Part shown: piece by piece, positions 1 through 13,390 of the stretch
How positions within the stretch are numbered: position 1 is the stretch's first letter
Layout: each line of letters opens with the position of its first letter
Assembly (NCBI GenBank): GCA_037577475.1
Contig: CM075187.1
Location: 22,102,810-22,166,809, forward strand
Reading direction: 5' to 3'
From: Chaunax sp. Z400
Lineage: Eukaryota; Chordata; Actinopteri; Lophiiformes; Chaunacidae
DNA: 64,000 nucleotides
Program-made: the position numbers and the translations under genes
The notes under the pieces: model-generated
Databases searched by the model: none
The model's input: only the letters and a program-made list of their open reading frames with translations
Told to the model about the DNA's origin: nothing

Positions 1-102
1 TTTAATGAGAGCATCTTTAATTTTTTCATGTTCCATTTAGCGTTTTTGTGTTTAAATGAAGATATATAAAATAATTTGCCTCGCTTGTTGCTCATTATCC
101 AG

Positions 103-3100
103 GAGTGTCAAAGTCCTTCGTCACATGTATCCGTTATGATGGCATTGAGGTGCATGACATGTACTGTGATGCACTGACCCGACCAGAGCCGGTCCATGAT
201 TTCTGTATTGGGAGAGAATGTCAGCCCAGGTACAATCCACTGGAAAAAAAACAAAAACATTTCAAGTGACAGGAAATATTCTAGCTGCCTGTTAAAAAGA
301 TGGTGGGAAACATTTCTTGTCTGTCAGATGGGAGGCCAGCAGCTGGAGTGAGTGTTCGAGGACCTGCGGGGAGGGTTTCCAGTTTCGTCAAGTTCGCTGT
401 TGGAAGATGCTCTCGCCGGGTCTGGACAGCTCTGTCTACAGCGACCTCTGCACCATGGCTGACCTGGAGAGACCTGTGGAGAGACGGCCCTGCAAGAGCC
501 CTGCCTGCGGCCCACAGTGGGAGGTGGCCGAGTGGACCGAGGTATGAGACGTTTGTATTGACTAAACCTGCTGAGAATAAAACACTTAAAATATTTAAAG
601 CATAAGTAAAGAAAAACAGGTGTGTGTTTTACATCTTTACAGTATGGCTTTGTCTATTCACCGATAGTCTTTGTGACCGTTTTTAGTTTTTCACATTCTC
701 TGTGTTTGTACCTAATATAAATAATTTTACTTTTTTGGCACCTGTTGCTAAATTTGGATTTTTGTCTTTGCTTTAATTGTTTTTGAATAAACCTTCATTC
801 AGAGGAACCATTTCTTGCAGTGCAGACATCTCTCTCTCTCTCTCTCTTGTCATGTTCAGTTTTAGCAGCTGTGTCACAGCCTTGTAGTCTGATTATGGTC
901 ACTAATGGATTCTCCAGAGATACTTAAAAATGTTGATGTGATTGTAACATGAACACTGCTACCAGTGTGTGGGTTCCTCAGGATGACAGCAAAATGACAT
1001 TTCCAACACAGTCTTTTATTTAACACTGAAAATGAGCACAAATAGAAACTCAAAGTGTCTCATGCCTCCAGTCTAGACTCTCCCTCAGGTCCAGCACACT
1101 TCTGCACATAAGGGAGAGAGAGCAATCAGTTCAACACAAAACACCTGTTATAATCAACTCTCTCTCCCTGAACCACACCCACTCTCTCTCTCTCTCTCTC
1201 TGCTGATATTGAGCACTAATCAAACCCCATCACCACAGTGATGTTGAGCCAATTATGTTTTTGAGCCAATAGGGTTGAAAAAACATCATAATATTGAAAT
1301 ATAAAGCTCACAGATCATTTTTAGAATCCTGGTGTTTAATCAGTTATACTTGAAAACAGGTTGAGCTCAAAGCATTTTCAAATCCGTTGTGGACAGTTCT
1401 TACTATCACTGTCATTTTACTGTCATAATCCCTTCACAATCTCTCCATCTGTTTGTTTACTTTACAAAAGTCATAAAAATAGCTCCAAGTAAGTGTGTCC
1501 AAATGAATATCTTACTTTAGACCACTTTATTAGCAGCAGCAGCAATATTGCTCTCAGTCTGTGATGCCTGACTGTTTCACAAATGAATCCGTGTTCCCAG
1601 GTTCTGATAACAAACCTGCTTCACCTTCAGGCATTTAACACTTAATGACATAAAAATGTGTCCGTGATAATAAACGTGAATGTGTCTCTGCATGCTGCTT
1701 GATCCAGTGTCCTGCAAAATGTGGCCACAAGGCTCAGGTGACGCGTGATGTCCGTTGCTCCGATGAGACCAGACCATGTGACCCTATGACCAAACCACCT
1801 GACACCAAAAACTGCACTGGGCCATCCTGTGAACGCCACTGGACAGTGTCTGAGTGGGGCCCTGTGAGTGTCTTTACTCTCCATACACATTGCATGTCAG
1901 TATACATGAGTGGCAATAACATATACAGTATGACATAATAAGTCTGATTTGTGTTTCAGTACTATTAATTGTTACCAGGCTACAGTAGCTGCTGCTCTAA
2001 AAAACAAAAGAAAAAAAAGAGATGTTTTTGAGCTGTTTATTGTAATTATTACAAAAGAACAGCCAACCTGTCCCAGCTGTTTCTACCTTAATGAAAAAAC
2101 TGTTGTGCTACAGTGGAAGTTTATGGTTTGTATTGTGTTGTTGATGTGAGATTTTCCTCACATTGAATAGAATATTAATCCCCATACAACAGTGTGTTAT
2201 TTAGTAATATTTACCATTATTATGATGGTACCCTTGATGCCATTTCATGTGATGCTTCCTTTTTATTTCATATGATGTGAGGAGAGGTGGCGTGATCTCA
2301 ATTCAACTTGTTCACCATATCTTCATCAGCTGGTCAGTGATCCCGAATAAATTTAAGTTTAATTTTAGGAATCAAGTCCACAATGGATCAGCCGCCTTCT
2401 ATAAAGGTCTGGAGGCAACCCAGAACCGGACCAAAACAAAACCAGACAAAACAACATGAAATAAGACAAAATAAAACAAAAACCACTTTCTAGTTCTTAA
2501 GTTTTAGAAAAACTAATAATAAAATGAAAGTAGATCCCGCTAGACTGACGCTACTGACCCATTCACGAGCACCCTGATGGCGCCCCATCCCGCTTCGCTG
2601 CCAGTGAATGGGTGGCACAATTTGTGCAAACCAATTTCTCTCTGGGTTAATAGATTTTTTCATGTTAAGATGTGAAGATGTAAAAACAATTGTTTGCCTC
2701 TAAGCTTTGTGACTTGGCTGGAGGAGGTACTCATGACAATAATAACGCCTCCTCTTGATCATTAACCATCCAGTGCCATTGACCCCCGTTGTTGCAGTGC
2801 TCTGGGTCGTGCGGCCAGGGGCAGATGGTGCGTCATGTGTACTGTAAAGCTACAGAGGGTCGCGTGGTTCCTGAGAACCAGTGCTCTGCAGAGGACAAGC
2901 CGCTGGCCATCCACCCTTGTGGGGAGAAAGACTGTGTTCCACACTGGCTCAGCCAAGACTGGGAGAGGGTGAGGCCTCATTCCAGTGTTGAAATTAAGAT
3001 TGAAGTGTTTATTAGTATACAGGAAGCAATTCATTTATTTGTTAATTAACAGAAAATGTATTAATTAATTATCAATAAACATCTGCAATTCGATGATTTA

Positions 3101-4843
3101 CTGCTTTCTCTTTATTACATTATTGTAAATTGTCAATCTCATATATTTTGAACTGGTTGTTGGACAAAACAAACATTTTGTGGATATCATCAAGTCTGAA
3201 ATTAAACTGACGGCTCTTTAATTGTCTTGAAGGGAATCAACAAAGTCAAAACTGAATGCTGAGAACTCTGTTTTTGTCTGTAGTGTAACACAACCTGTGG
3301 TCGCGGGGTGAAGCGAAGGACCGTCCTGTGTGTCGGCATCAGTGGAGGAAAGTTCCAGATCTTTGATGATGAGGCGTGCGGAGGCGACGAGAAGCCTGAA
3401 GAGGAAAGCACTTGCTTTGAGAGGCCGTGCTTCAAATGGTACACCACCCCTTGGTCTGAGGTGAGGTCAGCTGTTATCACAGCACACAGAGTGTGTCTGG
3501 ATAAGGACACACAGTTGTAAAGGGTTGAGCTAAGTCATGGTTACTCAAGGAAGACTTCTCAAAAATCTTTTGGATGTCAGATAATTAGCACTTATAGTCT
3601 TGAAAAGTGACACTGAATAGTTTTTATCTTGCTCTTATTTGAAGCACAACAGCTGTTGTTGGCTTGGTATTGATGGAAGCATGGACCTAAATTTCTAATG
3701 AATTAGAAATTATAATAATATTATTAATATAAATAATATTGTTATAATTTCTAATGAATTAGAAATTATAATAACATTATTAATATAATATTAGATATTA
3801 TAATATTATTAAAATAATTTTAGAATAAGAATAAATTCTAAATTTGCATTCACACATCTTAAGTATGTATATTCAGTCTGAGTGAAGGACGGACAACACA
3901 GACATCCTCCAGGTCATCACTGGTGTGTTTCTGCTCCTGTGTTTCCTCAGTGCACCAAGACGTGTGGAGTGGGTGTGAGGATGAGGGACGTGAAGTGTTA
4001 CCAGGGCAGGGAGCTGGTCCGAGGTTGTGACCCCCTCACCAAACCGGTGGCTAAACAGACCTGCACGCTGCAGCCCTGCCCCACTGAGCCACCAGGTAAA
4101 GACCTCACACACACATACTGAATTATTTTTTTTAATGAAAAAATACTGATTTTAAAAACACTTTATTTAAGCCATCAATCTAAAGCAGTGCGAACAGTTT
4201 GTCTCAGTCAATGGTTATGTTGCCCAGGAGGAAGATCTCTATCCCATGGCAGATAGCTGTAATGGCTAACATTTGGAGGTGGTGACTGCAAAGTTATCAT
4301 TATTATCATTAAGAGACTAACATTAAATCTACACAAGACACATAAAGGCACATAATTGAGTGTAGGTCACCTGTGTTTTAGGCTTGAAGAGCTTTGGGTT
4401 ATTTTCATCCACATACTTGACCTGTGTAGGCAGCGTTATTCATTAAAATAGGAGTGGATTCGTTCTGTCAGACATGCATGATATTGACATATAAACACTA
4501 CTGAAAGGCCTCTTGCGTTGAAACCCCATTTGACCCAGGTTGATACTGTATTTCCTATAAAACTGAGAACTTTGGCCTGTTTAGATAAATGTAAAGGAGT
4601 GTTGTTTTTTGTTTTTATTTGGTAGCACCAGTCTATCTTTACTCCACTCTGCATTTAGACTGAACTGTTTTGATATTGCTAACATGAACTCCACCATGTG
4701 GGAACTGTCTCCCAGATGAGAGCTGCCAGGATCGGCCCTCCACCAACTGCCTGCTGGCGTTGAAGGTCAACCTGTGCAGCCACTGGTACTACAGCAAGGC
4801 CTGCTGCCACTCCTGCCGCGCTGTACGACCTCCAGTCTTCTAG
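103..4843 (+). CDS. adamtsl2: ADAMTSL2-like secreted matrix protein, 3' part (seven last coding exons)
   Basis: Coding exons read with GT-AG borders and matching phases: 103-229, 328-541, 1708-1863, 2798-2968, 3284-3460, 3951-4095 and 4716-4843 (TAG stop 4841-4843), giving 371 residues. The first exon ends a thrombospondin type-1 repeat. Five full repeats follow, each opening with a Trp-x-x-x-x-Trp-[ST]-x-C type start (WEASSWSEC, WTVSEWGPC, WYTTPWSEC) and carrying CSxxCGxG-type cores. Four of the introns fall in phase 0 just before the first Cys of a repeat. The last exon encodes a cysteine-rich PLAC domain (SCQDRPSTNC, HWYYSKACCHSC) and a short tail. ADAMTS-like proteins lack the protease and act in extracellular matrix; ADAMTSL2 is known to bind LTBP1/fibrillin microfibrils and modulate TGF-beta. 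Six C-terminal repeats plus PLAC and the FAM163B neighbour favour ADAMTSL2. The 5' part lies outside the window. Introns hold TC microsatellites (830-848, 1183-1202) and AT-rich repeats. Alternatives are other ADAMTS/ADAMTSL members. Confidence 0.88.
3690..3810. repeat. AT-rich near-palindromic tandem repeat in ADAMTSL2 intron
   Basis: The near-palindrome AATTTCTAATGAATTAGAAA begins at 3690 and again at 3746 (period 56), followed each time by a run of ATAATATTATTAATATA type. It lies in the intron between the exons ending at 3460 and starting at 3951. Confidence 0.8.
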
Positions 4844-5201
4844 TCCAGGACAGCACAGCCTCTCTCCACCTGACTCTAACTCCAGCATGAGGAGGGAAAT
4901 GGGTACGTTTATGTACATATGGTGTGAGCAGTGAGAGGAAGCTGAAAGTCAAAGTGGAAGTGTCTCATCTGTTGTTAAGAAGCAGAACTTCCTCCTGTAA
5001 CTGGATTTATATGGTTCATTTTTGTGCGTTGGATAGTTTGAATGACCTAAGATGAAACTGGGTTGTCAAACAAAACAGTTTGTCAGTCTTTGATGCAACA
5101 TTAATTGCATTAATCACTCATGAAACAGAGACACGTTCTCCAATTAATTCATTTTAAAAATCTCACAGGATGAAATGTGTTTCTGATTTATTTGGAATAA
5201 A
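4844..5201 (+). other. Probable start of ADAMTSL2 3' UTR
   Basis: The non-coding sequence after the TAG stop contains a candidate AATAAA at 5196-5201. No GT-rich element was verified, and further AATAAA-like sites occur downstream, so the true transcript end is uncertain. Confidence 0.4.
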
Positions 5202-8200
5202 TAGAATTGGACAAAAATCTCTTTTTATTTTGAGGTTAGCATCTCTCATTGCAAAGTTGTGATTGGTTACTTTTTGTGTGGAGAGGAGAATATGTGCCTT
5301 TAGTAAAGCAGCAACCTTTTGCCTTGAGATTGAGGACCAATACATTACATTTACTTTTTTAAAAACTTTTCTGTTTGAGAAATCTTTCCCCGACCATCTC
5401 CAATATTATCCTCATGCCAGCCCCATCTTCAGCCCCACAGACACCCTCCCCTCATTCCGTCACATCGTCACAGATTAAACTGTATCTCAACCAATGAGGC
5501 GGTTGTTGTCAGCTGTTATTGATCTTCCTCTAACAACATTTGGAGTTGGAAACAAAGTGGCGTCAACGCTCAAAAGGTCTCACAGACCTCCATCATTGAT
5601 TCGTTCATTGCTGTAAGGAAAAGATGGATTAAATTATTTCTGCATATACTGCATGACTAGAATATTTAATACAGACACTGTTTATGAACTATTATTTAAT
5701 TGTGTTTCAGTTTGGTGTCTGGCATGTAAAAAGTTTATGTTTTCATTTCATCCCCTGCTGCTTGGCACTATGCCGGTACACCTGCAGGATAATGAAGCAT
5801 ATTTATTAGTCATAGCACATTTTCATTTATTGTGACGCTCCTGATGCCAGCCGATGGCTGTAGTTCATCAGGTCAACTGAAGCCAGTTCTGGTCTGTGTG
5901 TGACAGAGGAGGAGAGTTGAGTACAAACACAGAAAGAATCATTCCTGACACTTGAAGTATGCTTGAAATGTATTCTGATGTGTACATGTATGTCTCATTT
6001 TTAACTATTGTGTACTTTTTATATAACTGATCAGACCATCTGACAGAATCAAATGTTGGCATTGTGTGTTTATGCAAACCACAGATATGTTTAATGTGTA
6101 TGTTTCACATCATTTAACATTCATTACATGTACATGAGCTAAATTTCTGATTGGGAGGAGGACAGGAAGGTGGTCACATGTGAGCTAGGCCCAAAAGACC
6201 ATTTTTAACATAACGTCAGAACATTTTCATCAGTGTTTGTGGTGACAACCAAGTATTTTTAAGCCAGAACATGACATTTTCCTCAACCTAACCAAGTAGC
6301 TTTGTGCCTAAACCCAACCAGACCTTAAGAACATTAGTATTGTTAACATAATATTGAATAATTTGACATAAAGTTTCAACATATCTTTGGTTTGCAGAAT
6401 CGTAAGGTGCCAGTGTTTGTTCTGGCTCTTGGGTTGAACTGATACCTCTTTGTACAAAACTAAGTATGGGAATTGTGTACTGTTGATAATAAACTGAAAA
6501 CCTAATGGTACTGACTTGTATTTCCATTAAATAACTGTTCAAATAAACATTTGTGCCTTTGTCATTTTTATAGGAGTTGAAATATTTATTCAGGGAGCGC
6601 TGACCTATCATGCTTCACAGCTGAAATCTCTTTACTTAACCTCAGTACTCATTCTAGAGTAACCATACTGGGAACCTTACTGAAAAGGACAGCTTTTCAG
6701 GAATTGTAGTGGAGTATTACATCTATAACTGCAGAACAAAAACACTGATGACTGTAGTCTGTGTCTTTTTCAGTCTCTTCCTTGAGGCTAATCCTGTCAT
6801 AAACCTGTCGTTATCTGATTCTAATGAGGATCAAAGTTGATAAAAAGCCACGATACAGAATAAAATCTGCCCAGCATTAAGTATATGCTGCTCTGTCACC
6901 CAACAGGCATAACACAGATTACCAAACAGTTTTACATCATTTTATTAACACTGTAAATTAAGTCACATTCACACGCAGAGCAGCTACAGTAGATGCAGGT
7001 TTGCACTTGATGCCCCCAGCTGATCAATAAACTACTGAACTGCAGTTTAATAGAAACACATCAACTACCGAAGAGGACAGAATGCAACAGTTCAGACTTC
7101 TCTGTTAATACTTGTCAGGAACTGTGATCAGGAAACACACACTGCTCTCTCTCTTCTTAGCAAACTTTAAAATGAAGTTCAGAACCTGCAACTTCATCCT
7201 CCAAAACACCACGAAAAGATTCATGAGTCTTGTCTTTATTTAGCAATGGGATGATATTTATTTTGCAGATATTTGTTTGCCCTGATTTAAGACTCACAGG
7301 ATGTCCTTCCTCTGTTGTGCAGACTTTAACCCCAACTATATCTGTAAGACAACTTAGCCTGAGAGGAATCACTGCCTGGCAGTCTGAGTGCAGGGCACAC
7401 TCCTCATCTACAAGGGGTGAGATGTCAGAAACGACATGTTACTTTACTCAAATGTGTGAGTAGATTTTGTGTATTTAAAGCAGCAGACAGGTGGAGATTA
7501 AAGAAGGAAACGGAGCTAGAAAAAAAGGTAAACTTCCACCACTAGTGTAGCAGGAATAAGTTTTGACATTTGCAAGTAAAATACATAAAAAGAAATCAAT
7601 TCTTCATTTCATCAAGTTGTTTCTACACAGGTCCAATCTTGATCACATCTCTGTGGTTACGTATTGATGATACTGTGCAGGGCTGGTTTTTGTGCAGCTG
7701 AATAGTACAAGAAAACTAAAAGGAAACATGACAGTGACCCCACAGTTTCACCTGGCAGCAACAACAGCACCATTCATCATCCACTTCATGTTCACAGTCC
7801 CAGTCCTCTGTTTTTCTATTGCGCAACATTTCAAAGCATGTTATGGAATTTGTCAGATTCATCACGAGTTCATCTGGACGGCCCACGTCTGTCTGGCTGG
7901 ACTGTTAGGCTGATACTGTGGAGTCTGAACCCGTATAACGGAATCTGGAAATGTTGAGCTCCATGTCTTGAACAGACAGACTGTGCCTGAACAAATCATA
8001 TCCTAGATCCATAGTACATGAGAGTAAACAGAGCCTTTGTCCTTTTTTAGCAGCATATTTTATCGTACGTTGTCCTAATGGTTGCAGCGTTATACCAGTT
8101 TCATGGTTTACTGTGCGATCAAAACTTTCAGACCATGTATATTTGCTTATCTACAGAACTGAATTGTAAAAAAAAGAAAAGAAATACTATGTCAAGTTTC

Positions 8201-10280
8201 ATGTCTGTCAGAATAAGGAACTTTGTGAAGCTATGATAAAACATTTGTTCAAATGAAAAAACCCTGTTTTAATTTCTTTGTTGGTCATTATGAACAATAA
8301 TGATAATAATAATAATAATAATAACAATAATATTAATAGTTTACTACCATATCCCATGATAACATTTAACTGTTGTACTGTTTGAGCTACACCTTGAAAA
8401 TGTAATACCATTGAACCCTAAGTTCCTCACAAGTCACATTGTAAGTTTGCTGTAAATGAAGCGTTTTATTCCATTTGAATGTTCATTTTTGGATAAAGGA
8501 AATAGTAATCTGCAGCTCCTGGAGTTGAGATGTTTTTTTGTTTTGTTTTTTTGTCAAATGTTTTGAGTTTGTAAAACACCAAACACTCATCTTCTGTGCC
8601 ATCATTAAGAAATACCAAAATGTGCTCTTAATTTGCATTTTTCATTTTTTAAATGCTCCATACATCATGTTGGAGGAGAACCTTTTAGATATGATTTAAG
8701 CCCTGGCCTGGAGCACAGCATCTATCTACAGTAGGGTGTCTTTAAGAGAAACAAAATATCTTCCAAAAAAACAGTCAATGGATCATTGAATGCTTCAGAA
8801 AAGCCCTTTAAAATGCTTTTGGCAAACAAACATGAATTCATACATTGAAACTTTCAGACACTGACAGTATCAACACCTGCTCTTTACTGTCTGAGCAATA
8901 ATCAAATACACATTAAAAAAACACACAACTTTGTGTTGACAAATCTACATAAATGAACACAAACATCAAACTGAAGCTCCATTCATTTCTGCTGGGAAGC
9001 CTTTTTAGTTTTATTCATTCATGGTTTCATTCTTTAAAAGACACTCACACCTACACAGGTGATTTCTGTTAGTTTGGCTGATTCAGCCATGACTCAAGTC
9101 TGTACACACAGCAGAATAAGCTTCATCCTAAACAGATAATAAAGTATTTTATTAAGTAATTAAAGATACTATTTGGCTTTATGAGGTGACAAGTGAAATA
9201 CCTCCTCTGTGAAATAAAGGTGTAACAGTTACTGGACACTCAGCTGTTGCTACATGAACCAAAAAATAAAAAAAAAACACTTTATTTTGTGTGAACATCA
9301 ACTTTTATATTATATTAAATTTTTCCACTGCATAAATACATCACCGTCAAGTGGTATTAATGTATATAGGCTACTATATGTTCTGTACTGGAGCGGAGTA
9401 CTGGTGTTTTGGTTTTCTAAACTGGAAAAGCTCTTGGTGACTGCATGTAAAGTCAGTCAATGTGAACACTTTCCAAATGGTTTCACTAAGGAATATATAT
9501 ATATATCTATTTCTTCTCCAAAACACTCAGGATTTAAAGGATAAGTTTTACTCTATTTTTTCTCACAAACAAATCCCATGAAAAGACTTGAACTAATAAT
9601 GTGTTGTCCTAACAAGATGTGAATCATCAAAAACACCTCATACATACATCCATTTACAAAAGGCTCAGTAGTTTCTTAAAACAGTTGATCACAGTAGTTA
9701 CCAACAAAAATTACTCAAAATAGAGAATTTGAATTTGTTGGGATCTAATTTCAGCAGCGGAGTCATCCACACGTAGGATGATGTATGTGGATTGAGTCAA
9801 AATCAACTAGTCAAGATGTCACTCAGTGTAACAGCGTGGCTCATCAATGTGTTTCAATTTTGCCTGTTATTTTTTTTAATTTAGTCTTTTTTTAAATAGT
9901 TTTTATCATATTTGGTCAACATTATCATGTTTTTTTAGTCAATTTTTAGTCGGGCCTTATTTATTAACTTACTACTTATAGTAGAAAAGAAGAAGACCAT
10001 AATTTTATCATACTTCTAGTCAATGAACAGTGTTGACATTTTAGTGTTTTTTTAAGACATGGGGTTATTGTTAACATTTCAGTCAATCTAGTCGAGTCAA
10101 AACCAATATTTTTTTAAACTTAATTTCACTTATCAGATTTATCAGATTATTATCTGATGAACAGGATGAATGATTCAGAATGCAGCTTTACAGAAAGTGT
10201 CTGGTCTGATGATGTCAGTTTAAGGAATACATCCAGACATGGAACATGTTCTGATTTGCATAGTTATTTAGAATAGGTTG
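5202..10280. other. Non-coding stretch, no gene recognised
   Basis: Short open frames on both strands here have no recognisable domain, are interrupted within about 100 codons and lack a coherent splice chain. A short ATA/ATT-rich microsatellite sits at about 8298-8340. Part may be ADAMTSL2 3' UTR, or far downstream sequence of FAM163B on the other strand. Confidence 0.5.
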
Positions 10281-10840
10281 AGATTGTTTCAGCCCCCAAG
10301 AACTTCAATCATTGGCTTTACCAGATAAAGATGAGACTCTGAGCACCAGCTATACTGAGGGAAACTTCAGAGTGAACCAGCGACTAGATGGCTCCATTAG
10401 TTTTTTGCCCCTTTACCCAGGTCAGACGACTGATTTGCACATCAGGACCGCGTTGCTCTGCCCAGGCATAGTTCACCATCTTTCGGGTCTTATCATTTGC
10501 ACTCATGCTCAATTCAGTCAGGACCACTTTAGTCAAAAATAGGTACGATTATTAGTATGCAGTAACTTAAATGCAGTAACTTATGTTGCAGTAACTTATA
10601 TTTGGCAGTGTGGTTCTGTTCTGGGACCTGCCTGTCCGTTCCATTTGCCTGCGTGGAAAGCCCGAGGCAGGAAGAGCGCATCTTCTTGCCCTTCCATGAG
10701 CCATCATGGAAAGGCAGGGAGAGCAGCCTGCAGAGACCCCCTTTAGAACAGAACCAGCGTCAATGACAACAAAGACAGTGATTAAGTCAGACATAACATG
10801 AAAAGGAGGAGCTGGCATGGAGGTGGGCTGCACAACGGCT
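10281..10840. repeat. Unclassified dispersed-repeat-like segment
   Basis: The word TGCAGTAACTTA or a close variant occurs three times in 10556-10600. It is followed by GC-richer sequence with CpGs, unlike its flanks. The composition jump and internal repetition suggest an inserted element. I see no terminal repeats or coding domain that would classify it. Confidence 0.35.
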
Positions 10841-11749
10841 TGCAGAGGAAGCAGAAAGTGTAGGCAGGCTAAAGCGGCTTAAGTAACACTTCCTGTATGA
10901 AATTCTCCAATTGGATGCATCGAAGGGAATCAGATGAGCTTTCAGCTCAGCTGGCTTAGAGATTAGCTGCTATCACCTGATGTAGCTGAGAATGACAGCC
11001 GAGCATGACTCTGTGGCCTTTTGAATATTTTGGAAAAGAATTGAGCTCTATGGCAAAGAGGAAGAAGATTTATCAGGCTTTGATACACATAATTGTTAGT
11101 AGGATATTGGTTTTGGTCGGTGCATGGGATTTGTTTAAAACTAGACCATCATTATAACAAACGGTTAGCTAACTGGCTAACTAGGCATTAGCCTAATTTA
11201 GGAAACCTTTCATTTAAGATTTGTTCCCTCCATTTCTGTCCTTATGTGGTGCATTCAGACAAACAAAATCTGTGTTTCTTTTAACGTACTGACAAACTCT
11301 CAAAACTGTCTTCTTTATTCTCTGATACACATATGCTATACTGGTTAGTTTTTTTTTTTGTTTTTTTTTACTGGCCAATTAGTAAACCAGACAATTTTGT
11401 TTTATACTGATCTGACATAACATCACAAAACAATCAGTCAGTCAAAACTGACAAAATTAGTCCTTTCAAGTCTGTCAAAAACAAATGTTTCTGGTTCGGA
11501 AATGCTTTCAGCAGATGGTCTGGATCTGTAGATGTCCAACAGCTCATGGCTGCCAGGAGATGTTACATCACCCAAAAGCCCTCAGTGTTGAAGTATATCA
11601 GCACAGTCTTAATGATGAACTGCCGGCACAAACTATTAACATGTCAATTGAGTGTATTTGCAGACAGTGCTGAGTCTGTGCAGCTTGTGTACTATACATC
11701 AACCTTTCCTCCAGGCCAACAGGGCGGCGCTGCTCCACCCTGCCCGCTC
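10841..11749. other. Probable FAM163B 3' UTR and downstream sequence
   Basis: The segment lies directly downstream of the FAM163B stop on the minus strand. A minus-strand AATAAA (TTTATT on +) at 11314-11319 is a possible poly(A) signal. No coding exon was recognised. Confidence 0.35.
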
Positions 11750-12917
11750 TTAAACGTCGGTGCTGACACTGTGGGTGACCACCTCCCTCATGGTGACAGA
11801 TCGAATTAGGTTCAGCTTCTGGTAGAGGCTGGCCAGGTCCATGGGCAGCTCCAGGTCCTCCTGCTGCACAGTCCTATAGCTGATCCTGCGGCCGCCATTG
11901 CACAGCCTCTCCGGGTGCTGCAGGTAGAATGGCAGCGAGCAGCGGGCACAGGACGGGCAGAAGGCGTGTGAACGGTGGCACCTACGTGGCGGCGGTGTGG
12001 GGGAGAAGTTGGCAGGCCCGTTGGCCTCAGTGAGGAAAGTGGGGGGTAGGTAGGTCTCTGGTTCATCCAGACCATAGTGCTCTGACATTGGAGGTGTAGG
12101 AGGAGCGGACAGAGCGAGGGGGTGGATCGGCGACATGCTGTCGAGCTCTGGTTCGTCCTCTTCCCCCTTCTCAGACTCCTCCCTCTTACAGCAGTAATAC
12201 TTCAGTGGCCAATCACAGTAAAAGAGACAGAGTCACTGTCAAATTCACTGCTAGCATGTTAGCATTTAGCTCAAAGCACCAGTCTGCATAGGTACAGTGC
12301 CTAAGGCTCTAGACTGTTTAGGGTTTCAGGTAAATACTCACTGTAATTGGGTTACTTTTACAAAACTGTGTTTTTGACCACCATGATCAAAAAGTTGAGA
12401 CTTTATCGTTAGACTACATTTTCAAATATATGTAACTTTTCGTAATACAGCATCCTGTATAAGTCTTATGGTGCTCTCTGGAAGAGAATTAGTTAAACGT
12501 GGAGCGTGGGCCTTTTTCATATAAACATCAGTTACATCGAAGCCCTTAAGAACAGATGAGTTCACACAATGCTAATTATGCATACGACTGCCAGATATAT
12601 GTCTTAATATTTTAAATCTGTCATCTTTTTGGTGGCTCTCCTGCACTGGCACAGAGGAGGCGACAGCAAGTAGCAGTATGACGAGCCTACAGCACCATAA
12701 GCATGTCAACAGTGTTTGTGTAATTACTCTCACTGCCAGAGGGGGGGAGAAAGAAATTATATTATTACATATTATCTGTTATAATAGTAAAATAATCATA
12801 CCTGTAACCTACATAAACACAGTACAGCAACGATGGTCAGTAAGATGACTGTAGCCAGAATTCCTCCTGCGATGACCACTGTCCCGGCTGACATTCGAAA
12901 TCCTCTCCATCAACAGC
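11750..12917 (-). CDS. fam163b: FAM163B-like single-pass membrane protein
   Basis: Two coding exons on the minus strand. Exon 1 starts at the acceptor (exon from 12917), has its ATG at 12894-12892 and ends at 12802 (CAG, then GTATGA donor). Exon 2 runs 12199 to 11750, stop included; total 180 residues. Residues 1-31 (MSAGTVVIAGGILATVILLT...) are a short lumenal/extracellular N-terminus and one transmembrane helix running into a Cys-rich juxtamembrane segment (CLCRLQ, then YYCCKREESE), followed by an acidic stretch. A CxxC pair with CP (HAFCPSCARCSLPF) and the terminal SVSTDV are hallmarks I associate with the FAM163 family, whose human members are about 166 residues. FAM163B is neuron-enriched and its function is poorly known. 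The FAM163B rather than FAM163A call rests on the neighbouring ADAMTSL2. An upstream non-coding exon is expected but was not located. Confidence 0.9.
12235..12312 (+). repeat. Fragment of the teleost GTTAGCATTTAGCTCAAAG repeat
   Basis: The intron between the FAM163B coding exons contains the words CTAGCATGTTAGCATTTAGC and CTCAAAGCACC, which I recognise from a common dispersed fish repeat. Related words occur at 40300-40500. Confidence 0.5.
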
Positions 12918-12922
12918 CTGCG

Positions 12923-13390
12923 AGGAGAAAGAGAAGGAGGAAGGGGACAAAAAGGAGGAGAATAAGAGAAGAGGAGATGATAGATAGAAAATGAGAGTGA
13001 GGAGGAGAAGTAGGATGAGGGAAAATAAAGGAGTGAGAAAAAGAGGGGGAGAGAGGAAAAAGTACATACGGAGAGAAATGGAGGAACAGAAAGAGCAAAG
13101 ATAAAGAGGAGTGGAAGAGGGAGAGGAGAAAGAAGGCTGGGGAGAGGAATGAAGAAAAAGATGAGGAAAATTGGTTGGGAGGAAAAGGAGTGCTGTGACA
13201 CTTAAGAGAGGAGAAGGGAGGAAAATAAGACTAGGGAAGAAGTGAGGAGAAGATAAGAAACATTGAGAAAGAAGCAAGGAAAGGAAAAGGTGTGAAGTCA
13301 AGGGTGAGGGTTAAAACGGAAGTGGAGAAAGAAAGGAAAAGAGAAGAGAGGTGTGAAGAGGAAAAGGATAAAAAGCTAGAGGAGAGAAGA
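12923..13390 (+). repeat. Long purine tract (pyrimidine tract on the FAM163B strand)
   Basis: About 470 bases of almost pure A/G with GGAGGAGAA-type words on the + strand. On the minus strand it is a C/T tract ending five bases before the FAM163B coding-exon acceptor, i.e. a hugely extended polypyrimidine tract. Leu/Ser/Phe-rich open frames across it are composition artefacts. Confidence 0.85.

Noticed and set aside
6288..6611. 107-codon minus-strand frame
   Set aside because: It is a chance frame in AT-rich downstream sequence of ADAMTSL2, with no recognisable features.
12837..13301. 154-codon minus-strand open frame rich in Leu, Ser, Phe and Pro
   Set aside because: It is the translation of the long purine/pyrimidine tract before the FAM163B exon; all frames there are open because of composition.
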